From the NCBI GenBank assembly GCA_029776555.1, contig JAKOSZ010000350.1, positions 1-5,523 on the forward strand: a stretch of DNA of 5,523 nucleotides. Reading direction: 5' to 3'. The notes under the pieces are model-generated. The model saw nothing but the letters and a program-made list of their open reading frames with translations, had not been told where the DNA came from and searched no databases. Positions 1 to 5,523 of the stretch are shown in pieces. The number at the start of each line of letters is the position of its first letter. Positions within the stretch are counted from its first letter, which is position 1. The DNA comes from Bacillota bacterium (GTDB lineage Bacteria > Bacillota > Clostridia > Acetivibrionales > JAKOSZ01). The position numbers and the translations under genes are program-made.

Positions 1-2142
1 ATACTCAGGGAGTACTGGGTCAATATCGGCGGCAACAAGGTGTCCGACCTGACCAGCAATCCTGCTTTTCCCGACTATCCTACAGGCATCAGCGAGGAGA
101 CCAGCTTTGAGGCTCCCGCTGACTGGGGTGACAACTACGGCCAGCGCATGAGGGGCTATCTCTACCCTGATATAAGCGGAGAATACACCTTCTGGATCTG
201 CAGTGATGACGCCAGCGAACTGTGGCTCAGCACGGACGAAGACCCGGACAACAAGGTAAAAATTGCCTGGCAGGATTCCTGGGCCCCGCAGGGACAGTGG
301 GAGAAGGAAGCCAACCAGAAGTCCCAGCCCATATTCCTCGAAGGCGGGAAGAAATACTATATTGAAGCCCTGCACAAGGAGGCCAATGGCGGGGACCACC
401 TGGCCGTGGCCTGGAAGGTTGGCCAGGGTGCCCAGGAGATAATCCCGGGAGAATACCTGTCGCCGTACTACGGAGATCTGCCTGAAGACACCGAGCCTCC
501 TACCGCTCCTGAAAACCTGAGAGTGGTCAGTGTGACCCCTAACTCGGTGACCCTTGAGTGGGATCCCTCCAGTGATAACGTGGCCGTTACCCAGTACGAG
601 GTGTTCAGAGACTCGCAGCCTGCGGGCACTACCGTAGACACCGTGTTTACAGTAACCGGCCTCACGCCTGGAACCCAGTACATCTTCACTGTAAAGGCCA
701 AAGACAGTGTTGGCAATACATCGCCTGAAAGCAATGCCGTTACGGTTACTACCATGGAAGAACCGGACGAAGACGTCCTGGCCTTTGACAACTTTGACTA
801 TCCGGTAAGTCCCCTTGATGGGGTAAACAGTGGGTATGGCTGGGCGGCCGGATGGCATGTGCAGAGTAACATCACTACACAGCCGGGATACGGCATAAGT
901 GATGAAAACCCGTTAAGCTACGGCGATCTGAAGGTTTCGGGCAACTATGCCGTGGGCGGAAGGGATTACCTGACAGCCGGAAGGCTGCTTGATATCAGTG
1001 CCGACGGGCCTTTTGGAGATTACCTGAAGGATGTATCGCCGGGCGGAGATGGGAGCCAGATGCTCATCGGAGCCGACGGGAAGACCCTCTGGATAAGCGC
1101 CCTGCTCCGCAAAGAGACCAGCGACAATGAAAGGCTTGCCATTACGCTTCATCCGAGCCATATTGCCTGGTACGCGGAATCGCCGGTGGTTGCCGCAGGT
1201 TATTTCGGAGAAGAATCCAACAGCGAGGGACAGAGGTACTGGACTTTGAGGATCGGAAGCGATGTCCACCACCTGACCCAGGTGCCTGTCCAAACCGGTG
1301 AGACGGTACTCCTGGTGCTGAAACTGGAGTTCGGGTCACCCAGCTGGGTAAGCCTCTATGTAAATCCTGAGCAACTGGGAGGGGAAGAACCGGATAACCC
1401 GGACATAACTGCCGAAATCGAGTCCTCAGCTGCCTTCAGAGGCCTTACCTTCTATGGCGGAAACGGCCCGGGCAAAGGCTCCGTTGATGAAATACGCTTT
1501 GGCAGGACCTACGCTTCGGTGACGCCCGTGGAGGAGGTCCAGCCTGAAGTACCTTCTACCTCCATAACAGGAAGCGATTCGGTAGAAGCGGGCCAGGAGA
1601 TCACCTTTGACATCGGGCTGACCGGAACCGCCGGTGTGTATGCCCATGACATTACCCTGAGCTACGATCCTGACCTCCTGGAGTTCGTAAAGGTTGAACC
1701 GGCCATTGACGATGTGTTGATAGCGGGATTTGACGCCGGGCAGGCGGGAGTAGTCAGGGTGTTGTCAGTGAATATAAATGCCTTAGCGGAAGGCACCCAG
1801 CTGCTCAAAGTCACCTTTAAGGCTAAGAGTGTCAGCCAGGCGGTAAACGCCACGGTGTCAATTACCGAAGCCGACCTTGGTCTGGCGCCCCAGGGCGGTG
1901 TTGCGGCGGCCCTGACTTCTGAAAAGACCATAGCTATAAATGTTCCGATTTATATACCTGAGGGCGATATTAACAGGGACGGCACGGTAAACATTGTGGA
2001 CGTAGCCCTGGTGGCCTACTACTACGGCGTCGACAGCAGCAGTCCCGATTGGGACAGGGCCAAGGCGGCCGACGTCAACGGCGACAATGTTGTTGACATT
2101 GCAGACCTGGCCTTTGTAGCCAACAAGGTGCTGAGCAGGTAG
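1..2142 (+). CDS. Secreted PA14 / Fn3 / LamG-like / cohesin / dockerin modular protein (5' truncated)
   Basis: The reading frame is open from base 1, so the true start lies upstream; the GTG at 40 sits inside a PA14 motif (REYW...VSDLTSNP) and is not a credible start. Numbering from the first codon, I see: PA14 at about 1-158 (GDNYGQRMRGY, YTFWICSDDASELWLSTD), a probable glycan-binding fold; fibronectin type III at 166-251 (PPTAPENL to VTVTT); a concanavalin/LamG-like module at 260-510; a cohesin at about 517-648 (VEAGQEITFDIGL, HDITLSYDPDLLEF); and a C-terminal duplicated dockerin at 655-713. Both dockerin calcium loops look complete: D656-N658-D660-N664-D667 and D691-N693-D695-D699-D702. 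Loop positions 10-11 are hydrophobic (IV and IA), unlike the Ser/Thr pair of Acetivibrio thermocellus type I dockerins. A protein with both cohesin and dockerin is adaptor-scaffoldin-like; no catalytic domain is visible in this part. It acts outside the cell, probably in multiprotein surface assembly. A repeat-derived terminator follows 14 bases after the stop. Confidence 0.93.
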   Translation: MLREYWVNIGGNKVSDLTSNPAFPDYPTGISEETSFEAPADWGDNYGQRMRGYLYPDISGEYTFWICSDDASELWLSTDEDPDNKVKIAWQDSWAPQGQWEKEANQKSQPIFLEGGKKYYIEALHKEANGGDHLAVAWKVGQGAQEIIPGEYLSPYYGDLPEDTEPPTAPENLRVVSVTPNSVTLEWDPSSDNVAVTQYEVFRDSQPAGTTVDTVFTVTGLTPGTQYIFTVKAKDSVGNTSPESNAVTVTTMEEPDEDVLAFDNFDYPVSPLDGVNSGYGWAAGWHVQSNITTQPGYGISDENPLSYGDLKVSGNYAVGGRDYLTAGRLLDISADGPFGDYLKDVSPGGDGSQMLIGADGKTLWISALLRKETSDNERLAITLHPSHIAWYAESPVVAAGYFGEESNSEGQRYWTLRIGSDVHHLTQVPVQTGETVLLVLKLEFGSPSWVSLYVNPEQLGGEEPDNPDITAEIESSAAFRGLTFYGGNGPGKGSVDEIRFGRTYASVTPVEEVQPEVPSTSITGSDSVEAGQEITFDIGLTGTAGVYAHDITLSYDPDLLEFVKVEPAIDDVLIAGFDAGQAGVVRVLSVNINALAEGTQLLKVTFKAKSVSQAVNATVSITEADLGLAPQGGVAAALTSEKTIAINVPIYIPEGDINRDGTVNIVDVALVAYYYGVDSSSPDWDRAKAADVNGDNVVDIADLAFVANKVLSR

Positions 2143-2156
2143 CAAAATGAACACAT

Positions 2157-2210
2157 GGGGACGGTTCCTCTGTGCACCGGACAGGGGGACCATCCCCTTT
2201 AATTTTTTAT
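2157..2210 (+). terminator. Repeat-derived hairpin terminator after the cohesin/dockerin gene
   Basis: Arms 2157-2173 and 2181-2197 pair over 17 positions around a 7-base loop (GCACCGG). There are two G-U pairs and one C-A mismatch. The tract TTTAATTTTTTAT follows directly (2198-2210), as expected for an intrinsic terminator. The left arm begins with the GGGGACGGTTC core that recurs at 2439-2449 (inverted) and 3939-3949 (direct). The stem continues with CTCTGT, unlike the TTTTGACTCA continuation of the other copies. It lies 14 bases after the stop at 2142. Confidence 0.72.
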
Positions 2211-2266
2211 AAAAAGGATTAACTATCGGTTAAGCACAGCAGCCATCTTCGCCATGGGAATTCCCC

Positions 2267-2449
2267 TGGGACGCTTCTCCTTTGACTCATTCTTTGAGTC
2301 TTAAAAAAGGATACCACTTGCCAAAAAAAGTGACCTTGTGCAGGCGAATTCTTCACAGTAAGATATTAACAGGAAAGAAATACGTCCAATGGGTCACCAT
2401 GGATGATTCTCATTTGCCTCATTCTTTGAGTCAAAAGAGAACCGTCCCC
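2267..2449. repeat. 183-bp MITE-like element with 23-bp imperfect terminal inverted repeats
   Basis: The left end 2267-2289 and the inverted right end 2427-2449 match at 20 of 23 positions. Both carry a version of the GGGGACGGTTC core followed by TTTGACTCA. Inside each end, a 20-base segment is also directly repeated (2281-2300 and 2413-2432, 19 of 20 identical) and is itself palindromic (GACTCA-TTCTT-TGAGTC). The ~110 bases in the middle have no credible gene or strong promoter. I see no clear target-site duplication outside the ends, so a transposed element is not proven; it may be two neighbouring repeat units. The flank 2211-2266 holds only small palindromes (TTAAC-N5-GTTAA at 2219-2233; GGGAATTCCC at 2256-2265). 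Confidence 0.55.
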
Positions 2450-2453
2450 ATAA

Positions 2454-2480
2454 CGCACCTGTCTGCATTGGACAGATGCG
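2454..2480 (+). other. Small hairpin in the leader of the solute-binding protein gene
   Basis: CGCACCTGTC (2454-2463) pairs with GACAGATGCG (2471-2480) across a 7-base loop, with one C-A mismatch. TTTAAAAAGG follows, merging into the ribosome binding site. It could be a weak attenuator or an extension of the adjoining repeat. The run of T is too short for a confident terminator call. Confidence 0.4.
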
Positions 2481-2486
2481 TTTAAA

Positions 2487-2494
2487 AAGGAGGT
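2487..2494 (+). promoter_or_regulatory. Ribosome binding site of the solute-binding protein gene
   Basis: AAGGAGGT is a full match to the anti-16S consensus. It lies 11 bases before the ATG at 2506, slightly long but acceptable, and it supports that start together with the signal peptide that follows. I found no convincing sigma-A promoter between the terminator at 2210 and this site. Confidence 0.8.
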
Positions 2495-2505
2495 AATCCT
2501 TATCC

Positions 2506-3932
2506 ATGAGAAGGAGAATAACCGCACTGGTCCTGGCCATATCTTTGCTGTGCATTTTACCGGCCGGTTGCCAGGGAGACGACAAAGCAGCGGACAATAT
2601 GGAGGAAAGCACTGAGAGACTGGTGCAAAGGCCGGACCCTGTAACTGTTGTGGTGTACCAGACTTATTTGTCCAAAGAGTCATTAAACAAGGTAAAGGAC
2701 CTGGAAGACAGGATCAGGGATATCCTGAACATCCACTTTGACATCCGGTTTGTACCTAACCTGGGAAAAACGGAAGATGAACGAATAGCCGCCATAAAAA
2801 AATTTCTTGAATCAGGCACAGAGTTTGATTTGCTGATTTTAAACTCAGTACAAGACTATTTAATTGATCATTATTTCAGCAAAACCTGCAACAGTGCAGA
2901 GTTTATAGCCACGGGGAAGTTCATGGACATAACCGATTTGCTGCCGCTTTATGCCCCCAGGTACTACTCCCTCTTCTCTCCTGAAGACTTGCAGGCAATA
3001 TCCTACAACGGCAGGATATATAACATACCGAGTTGACATTTGACTCACAGAAGCCGTGCGTGCTGGTGCGGAGGAGTGTAATGGAAAAGTACGGTATAAA
3101 GGATATTAAGACCTTTGAAGACTTTGAAAACTACATGGAGCTTATAAAAGAAAAAGAAAGTAACTATTTTCCCTGTTATATGTTTAGTTTCTTTGACAGC
3201 CAGATGTTTATTGAAATCTTCGGCTATGTCCCGCTTTGCGGGAATATCGTATACAGGCGGGATGACCCTGAGATGAAGCTTATCCCCTGGGAGCAGACGG
3301 ACGCATTCAAAATGGCTGTCAATACGATAAGAAGTTGGCTGGAGAAAAAGTACGACCTCTTCTCTTCTGAAACATCTGGCAAAGAGCAAGCATCAGTATT
3401 CTGCCCTTTATGGTTTTATGATCGAGAGGCGCCGCAGGGGGATGAATGGGTACTGTGCCAGCTGTACCCTGATAATATAATAAGCAGGATTATCCCAAGA
3501 AGGCGTGTTTTCATAAGCAGGAATTCAAAAAACGCCGAAAGGATCCTGCGTTTAATCGAATGGATGAACGAAAGCCAGGAAAATTATGACTTAGGAATTT
3601 ATGTTGGAGCAAGTAATTACTACTATTATAAATACAACGATAAGGCTGATTATATTTTTGAAAAAGAGGAGTATATTGAAGCGGTAACCCGTAACTCACC
3701 GTATCCTCCCCATTCGGGCTATAATCCCCCGGTAAGACTCATGGAGAAAATTGCCGAAAGGTGTGACGATTACGACGCCGTTCTTGATCTAAATACCCGT
3801 ACGAGTAAGGAATTTATGAGCCCTGAAGCGGTTGAACAATTCATCCGGCAGCAGAAAGACAAGGGCGTAGATGTCCTGGTTAAGGAACTGCAGGAGGACC
3901 TGGACGCCTGGCGGCGCAGGCAATCGGGTTGA
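2506..3932 (+). pseudogene. ABC-type extracellular solute-binding lipoprotein, split by a frameshift
   Basis: The first frame (2506-3036) encodes a basic start (MRRR), a hydrophobic segment and a lipobox-like LPAGC with the acylated Cys at residue 22. A family-1 solute-binding fold follows: FDLLILNSV, then a FSPEDLQAISYNGRIYNIPS segment that ends abruptly at TGA 3034. The -1 frame continues the same protein at once, from about 3030 to the stop at 3932: FDSQKPCVLVRRSVMEKYGI, KTFEDFENYMELIKEKE and, near the end, EWMNESQENYDLGIYV, typical of Paenibacillus/clostridial binding proteins for sugars or oligosaccharides. Restoring one base near 3033 gives about 475 residues, a normal family length. 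The TTG at 3033 has no ribosome binding site and begins mid-domain, so a separate second gene is unlikely. I see no slippery heptamer for programmed frameshifting. The cause is a one-base deletion or a sequencing error. It would be a membrane-anchored ligand-binding protein; no permease gene is nearby and the ligand is unknown. Confidence 0.82.
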
Positions 3933-3938
3933 GCCACC

Positions 3939-3987
3939 GGGGACGGTTCTTTTTTGACTCAATTTTTCTCAAAAGGGGGTTGTTCCC
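3939..3987 (+). repeat. GGGGACGGTTC repeat copy, hairpin after the solute-binding protein gene
   Basis: Bases 3939-3961 match the reverse complement of 2427-2449 at 22 of 23 positions, so inverted copies flank the solute-binding protein gene. The repeat starts 7 bases after the stop at 3932. As RNA, 3940-3957 can pair with 3969-3987 through 18 pairs and one bulged base, using seven or so G-U pairs. No run of T follows, so it is a weak terminator candidate at best, but it could protect the 3' end of the transcript. Confidence 0.65.
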
Positions 3988-4002
3988 ATGAATCATATTC
4001 AT
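3988..4002. promoter_or_regulatory. Palindrome just upstream of the promoter, possible operator
   Basis: ATGAAT-CAT-ATTCAT is a perfect 6-base inverted repeat with a 3-base spacer. It ends 13 bases before the -35 box at 4016. Position and symmetry suit a dimeric regulator. It vaguely recalls Fur-family boxes in layout, but the match is poor and I assign no regulator. AT-rich palindromes also occur by chance. Confidence 0.3.
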
Positions 4003-4015
4003 TTCCGGAATAGTG

Positions 4016-4044
4016 TTGACAATACTGATATAAATATGTATAAT
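4016..4044 (+). promoter_or_regulatory. Consensus sigma-A promoter for the second modular protein gene
   Basis: A perfect TTGACA (4016-4021) and a perfect TATAAT (4039-4044) are separated by exactly 17 bases. Transcription would begin near 4050-4052, about 340 bases before the ATG at 4389. No TGN extension precedes the -10 box. It is by far the best promoter in the window. Confidence 0.82.
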
Positions 4045-4050
4045 ATTAAC

Positions 4051-4388
4051 AGACATAGCAATTAATATACGACAATTCTAATTACATCCTGAACGCAGTC
4101 ATTGAACCTGTCACCCCGATTTTAAAAATTAATAAGCAATGGCCATAAGCAGGACCAGCTTTTTGGCCGGACAAGCAGTCAGGCTTGCTTACCTGGCTGG
4201 CTGAAGAAAAGGATAAGCTGCGCCGGTATTTAAGCAGAAAGGGGGTGCCGCTGCAATGCTCTAGGATAAGAAAACTGTCTTAAGTCAGCTTTGCACACCG
4301 GATAAGGTCTTCACAGAAGAGATAGAGAGAGTAAAAACGGCCTGCGGGCCCAAAATCCAATTGTATTTATTTCAAGGAGGTAATTATT
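4051..4388 (+). other. Long untranslated leader, possibly holding decayed coding sequence
   Basis: This stretch between the promoter and the next gene has no intact gene. It holds a hairpin (CAGTCAGG 4176-4183 with CCTGGCTG 4192-4199, 8-base loop, one G-U pair) and a small GGCC-TGCG-GGCC hairpin at 4339-4350. I compared it by eye with the c-di-GMP riboswitch consensus and did not find the conserved segments. Two stretches translate into protein-like sequence. One is 4059-4280 (frame of 4389), broken by a TAA at 4146, with GLLTWLAEEKDKLRRYLSRK. The other is 4265-4402, open but without a start except ATG 4256, which is followed by TAG, with TPDKVFTEEIERVKTACG. These may be remnants of one or two lost small genes, or chance. 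Confidence 0.35.
4374..4381 (+). promoter_or_regulatory. Ribosome binding site of the second modular protein gene
   Basis: AAGGAGGT lies 7 bases before the ATG at 4389, an ideal spacing, and fixes the start. The same AAGGAGGTAAT string precedes the solute-binding protein gene, suggesting strong translation of both. Confidence 0.88.
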
Positions 4389-5523
4389 ATGTCAAGGAAG
4401 TCTGAAAGAAAGCTTCTTTCACTGCTGACCGTGTTTCTGCTGGTGTGCTTCACGGTTTTCGGCGTGGCACCTGCCCCAGAGGTTAAGGCAGCGCCGGGGC
4501 TTCTTGCCTATGACTCTTTTGAGTATTCCACCGGTACTCTTCACGGCAAAAACGGAGGCTCAGGCTGGTCCGGAGCCTGGGTGAACCAGAACGAAGACAC
4601 TTCCATACCGGGCTACAACGTGAACAGTTCAAGCCCGCTCTCCTACTCTACTCTTCAAACTGCAGGGAACTATGCCATAGGAGGGGACAGCTACCAGACG
4701 GCCGGGCGAGGGCTTGACTTAAGCTCCGGTGGTCCCTTCGGAAGTTACCTTTACAACGGCCTTATAGGGGCCCCTGGGAAGGTTCTCTGGATGAGCGTGC
4801 TGATGAGGAAGGACGCCAACAATGACCAGGAAGTCCATGTGGCCCTCCATCCCAGTCACATTGTAACCTGGGAAAACCCCGCCCTGGTTTCGATAGGCTA
4901 TTTTGGGAGCTACTCCCACAGCGGAGGCACCAGGTACTGGACCCTCAAGCTGGGCTCCAGCTATTACAGGACCAACGTGCCCGTAACGATAGGCGAGACG
5001 GCACTGCTTGTTTTGAAGATTGAGTTTGGCTCAACCAATACCGTCAGCCTCTATGTGAACCCTTCATCCCTGGGAGGGAGCGCGCCGTCAAGCGCCAGTG
5101 CCACCGCCACGACTACCACAAGCCTGGCCTTCAGGAGCCTTTCCTATTATGGCGGGAACGGCACCAACCAGTCTTCCATAGACGAGATTCGCTTTGGAGA
5201 CAGCTATGGATCAGTAACGCCTGCGGGAGGCGGAGGCGGTACTCCCCCGGGAAGCGGAACGGGATTAAGGGGCGAATATTATGATAATATGGATTTAACA
5301 GGCCTTAAATTAACCCGCACCGATGCCACCGTAGACTTTGACTGGGGCTATAATTCCCCCGACTCCAGCATCGGGGTGGACACCTTTTCGGTGAGGTGGA
5401 CCGGAAAGGTGGAGCCGAGGTACTCGGAGACATACACCTTCTACACCAACACCGATGACGGGGTAAGGCTGTGGGTAAATAACCAGCTCATCATTGACAA
5501 GTGGATAGACCAGCCTGCCACCG
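4389..5523 (+). CDS. Secreted LamG-like / PA14 modular protein (3' truncated)
   Basis: The frame is open from ATG 4389 to the window end: 378 complete codons without a stop. Residues 1-34 form a classical signal peptide: basic start, hydrophobic core (LLSLLTVFLLVCFTVFGV) and cleavage at VKA|APG. Cys20 lacks a lipobox. Residues 38-278 form a concanavalin/LamG-like module clearly homologous to residues 260-510 of the gene at 1-2142; shared landmarks are HPSHI, RYWTL, VSLYVNP, YGGNG and DEIRFG. A flexible GGGGGTPPGSGTG linker follows at 280-292. From 293 a PA14 domain begins (LRGEYYDN, FSVRWTGKVEP, TNTDDGVRLWVNN) and is cut by the window edge. PA14 domains commonly bind glycans in glycosidases and adhesins, so an extracellular carbohydrate-binding or surface role is likely; any catalytic, cohesin or dockerin part would lie beyond the window. 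It is probably driven by the promoter at 4016-4044. Confidence 0.93.
   Translation, partial: MSRKSERKLLSLLTVFLLVCFTVFGVAPAPEVKAAPGLLAYDSFEYSTGTLHGKNGGSGWSGAWVNQNEDTSIPGYNVNSSSPLSYSTLQTAGNYAIGGDSYQTAGRGLDLSSGGPFGSYLYNGLIGAPGKVLWMSVLMRKDANNDQEVHVALHPSHIVTWENPALVSIGYFGSYSHSGGTRYWTLKLGSSYYRTNVPVTIGETALLVLKIEFGSTNTVSLYVNPSSLGGSAPSSASATATTTTSLAFRSLSYYGGNGTNQSSIDEIRFGDSYGSVTPAGGGGGTPPGSGTGLRGEYYDNMDLTGLKLTRTDATVDFDWGYNSPDSSIGVDTFSVRWTGKVEPRYSETYTFYTNTDDGVRLWVNNQLIIDKWIDQPAT

Noticed and set aside
40..42. GTG as the start of the cohesin/dockerin gene
   Set aside because: The upstream codons already encode conserved PA14 sequence (REYW), so the gene is truncated by the window edge.
468..2193. Several minus-strand open frames opposite the first modular protein
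   Set aside because: They are shadows of a GC-rich coding strand, with no ribosome binding sites and low-complexity translations.
2336..2364. Possible promoter TTGTGC-N17-TAAGAT for the solute-binding protein gene
   Set aside because: Only 3 of 6 and 4 of 6 matches; too weak to list.
2282..2485. 67-codon + strand open frame
   Set aside because: It lies over the inverted-repeat element and hairpin, has no ribosome binding site, and its translation is repeat-derived (HSLS twice).
3039..3047. TTTGACTCA, identical to half of the repeat stem, at the frameshift site
   Set aside because: It encodes FDS in the expected protein frame and lacks the GGGGACGGTTC core, so chance identity is more likely than repeat insertion.
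3033..3932. Second half of the solute-binding protein as an independent gene starting at TTG 3033
   Set aside because: There is no ribosome binding site, no signal peptide, and it begins in the middle of a conserved domain that continues from the preceding frame.
4120..4290. c-di-GMP or other known riboswitch in the leader
   Set aside because: The conserved core segments of the c-di-GMP classes were not found by eye; only simple hairpins are visible.
1..5523. CRISPR arrays, tRNA or rRNA genes
   Set aside because: No regularly spaced repeats and no recognisable tRNA or rRNA segments on either strand.

Overview
The window looks like part of a clostridial (Bacillota) chromosome. Strong AAGGAGGT ribosome binding sites precede the starts. 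There is a consensus sigma-A promoter, a Gram-positive signal peptide, a clostridial-style lipoprotein solute-binding protein and a cohesin/dockerin pair. Intergenic repeats carry a GGGGACGGTTC core that I recall, unverified, from Peptococcaceae-type and other syntrophic Firmicutes. I cannot name the species. All genes lie on the + strand.

Layout. (1) 1-2142: the 3' part of a large secreted modular protein, with order PA14, fibronectin type III, a concanavalin/LamG-like module, a cohesin and a C-terminal dockerin. (2) 2143-2505: a gene-free gap with a hairpin terminator made from the repeat, a 183-bp element with inverted ends, a small hairpin and the ribosome binding site of the next gene. 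(3) 2506-3932: a lipoprotein ABC-type solute-binding protein broken by one -1 frame change near 3033. (4) 3933-4388: a second gene-free gap with another repeat copy folded as a hairpin, a palindrome, a perfect TTGACA-N17-TATAAT promoter and a leader of about 340 nt that may hold decayed coding sequence. (5) 4389-5523: the 5' part of a second secreted modular protein, with signal peptide, the same LamG-like module as gene 1, a Gly/Pro linker and the start of a PA14 domain. It runs off the window.

How they may fit together. Genes 1 and 5 are paralogous in one ~250-residue module and both use PA14 carbohydrate-binding domains. This points to a locus for extracellular glycan binding or surface display. 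Gene 1 can both offer a cohesin and plug in through a dockerin, so it could be an adaptor or a self-assembling surface component. The solute-binding protein between them has no permease partners here, is more AT-rich, is flanked by inverted copies of the repeat and is frameshifted, so it may be a later insertion or a decaying gene. The most notable observations are the cohesin-plus-dockerin architecture outside an obvious cellulosome cluster, the shared unnamed module, and the repeat family that serves as terminator-like hairpins.
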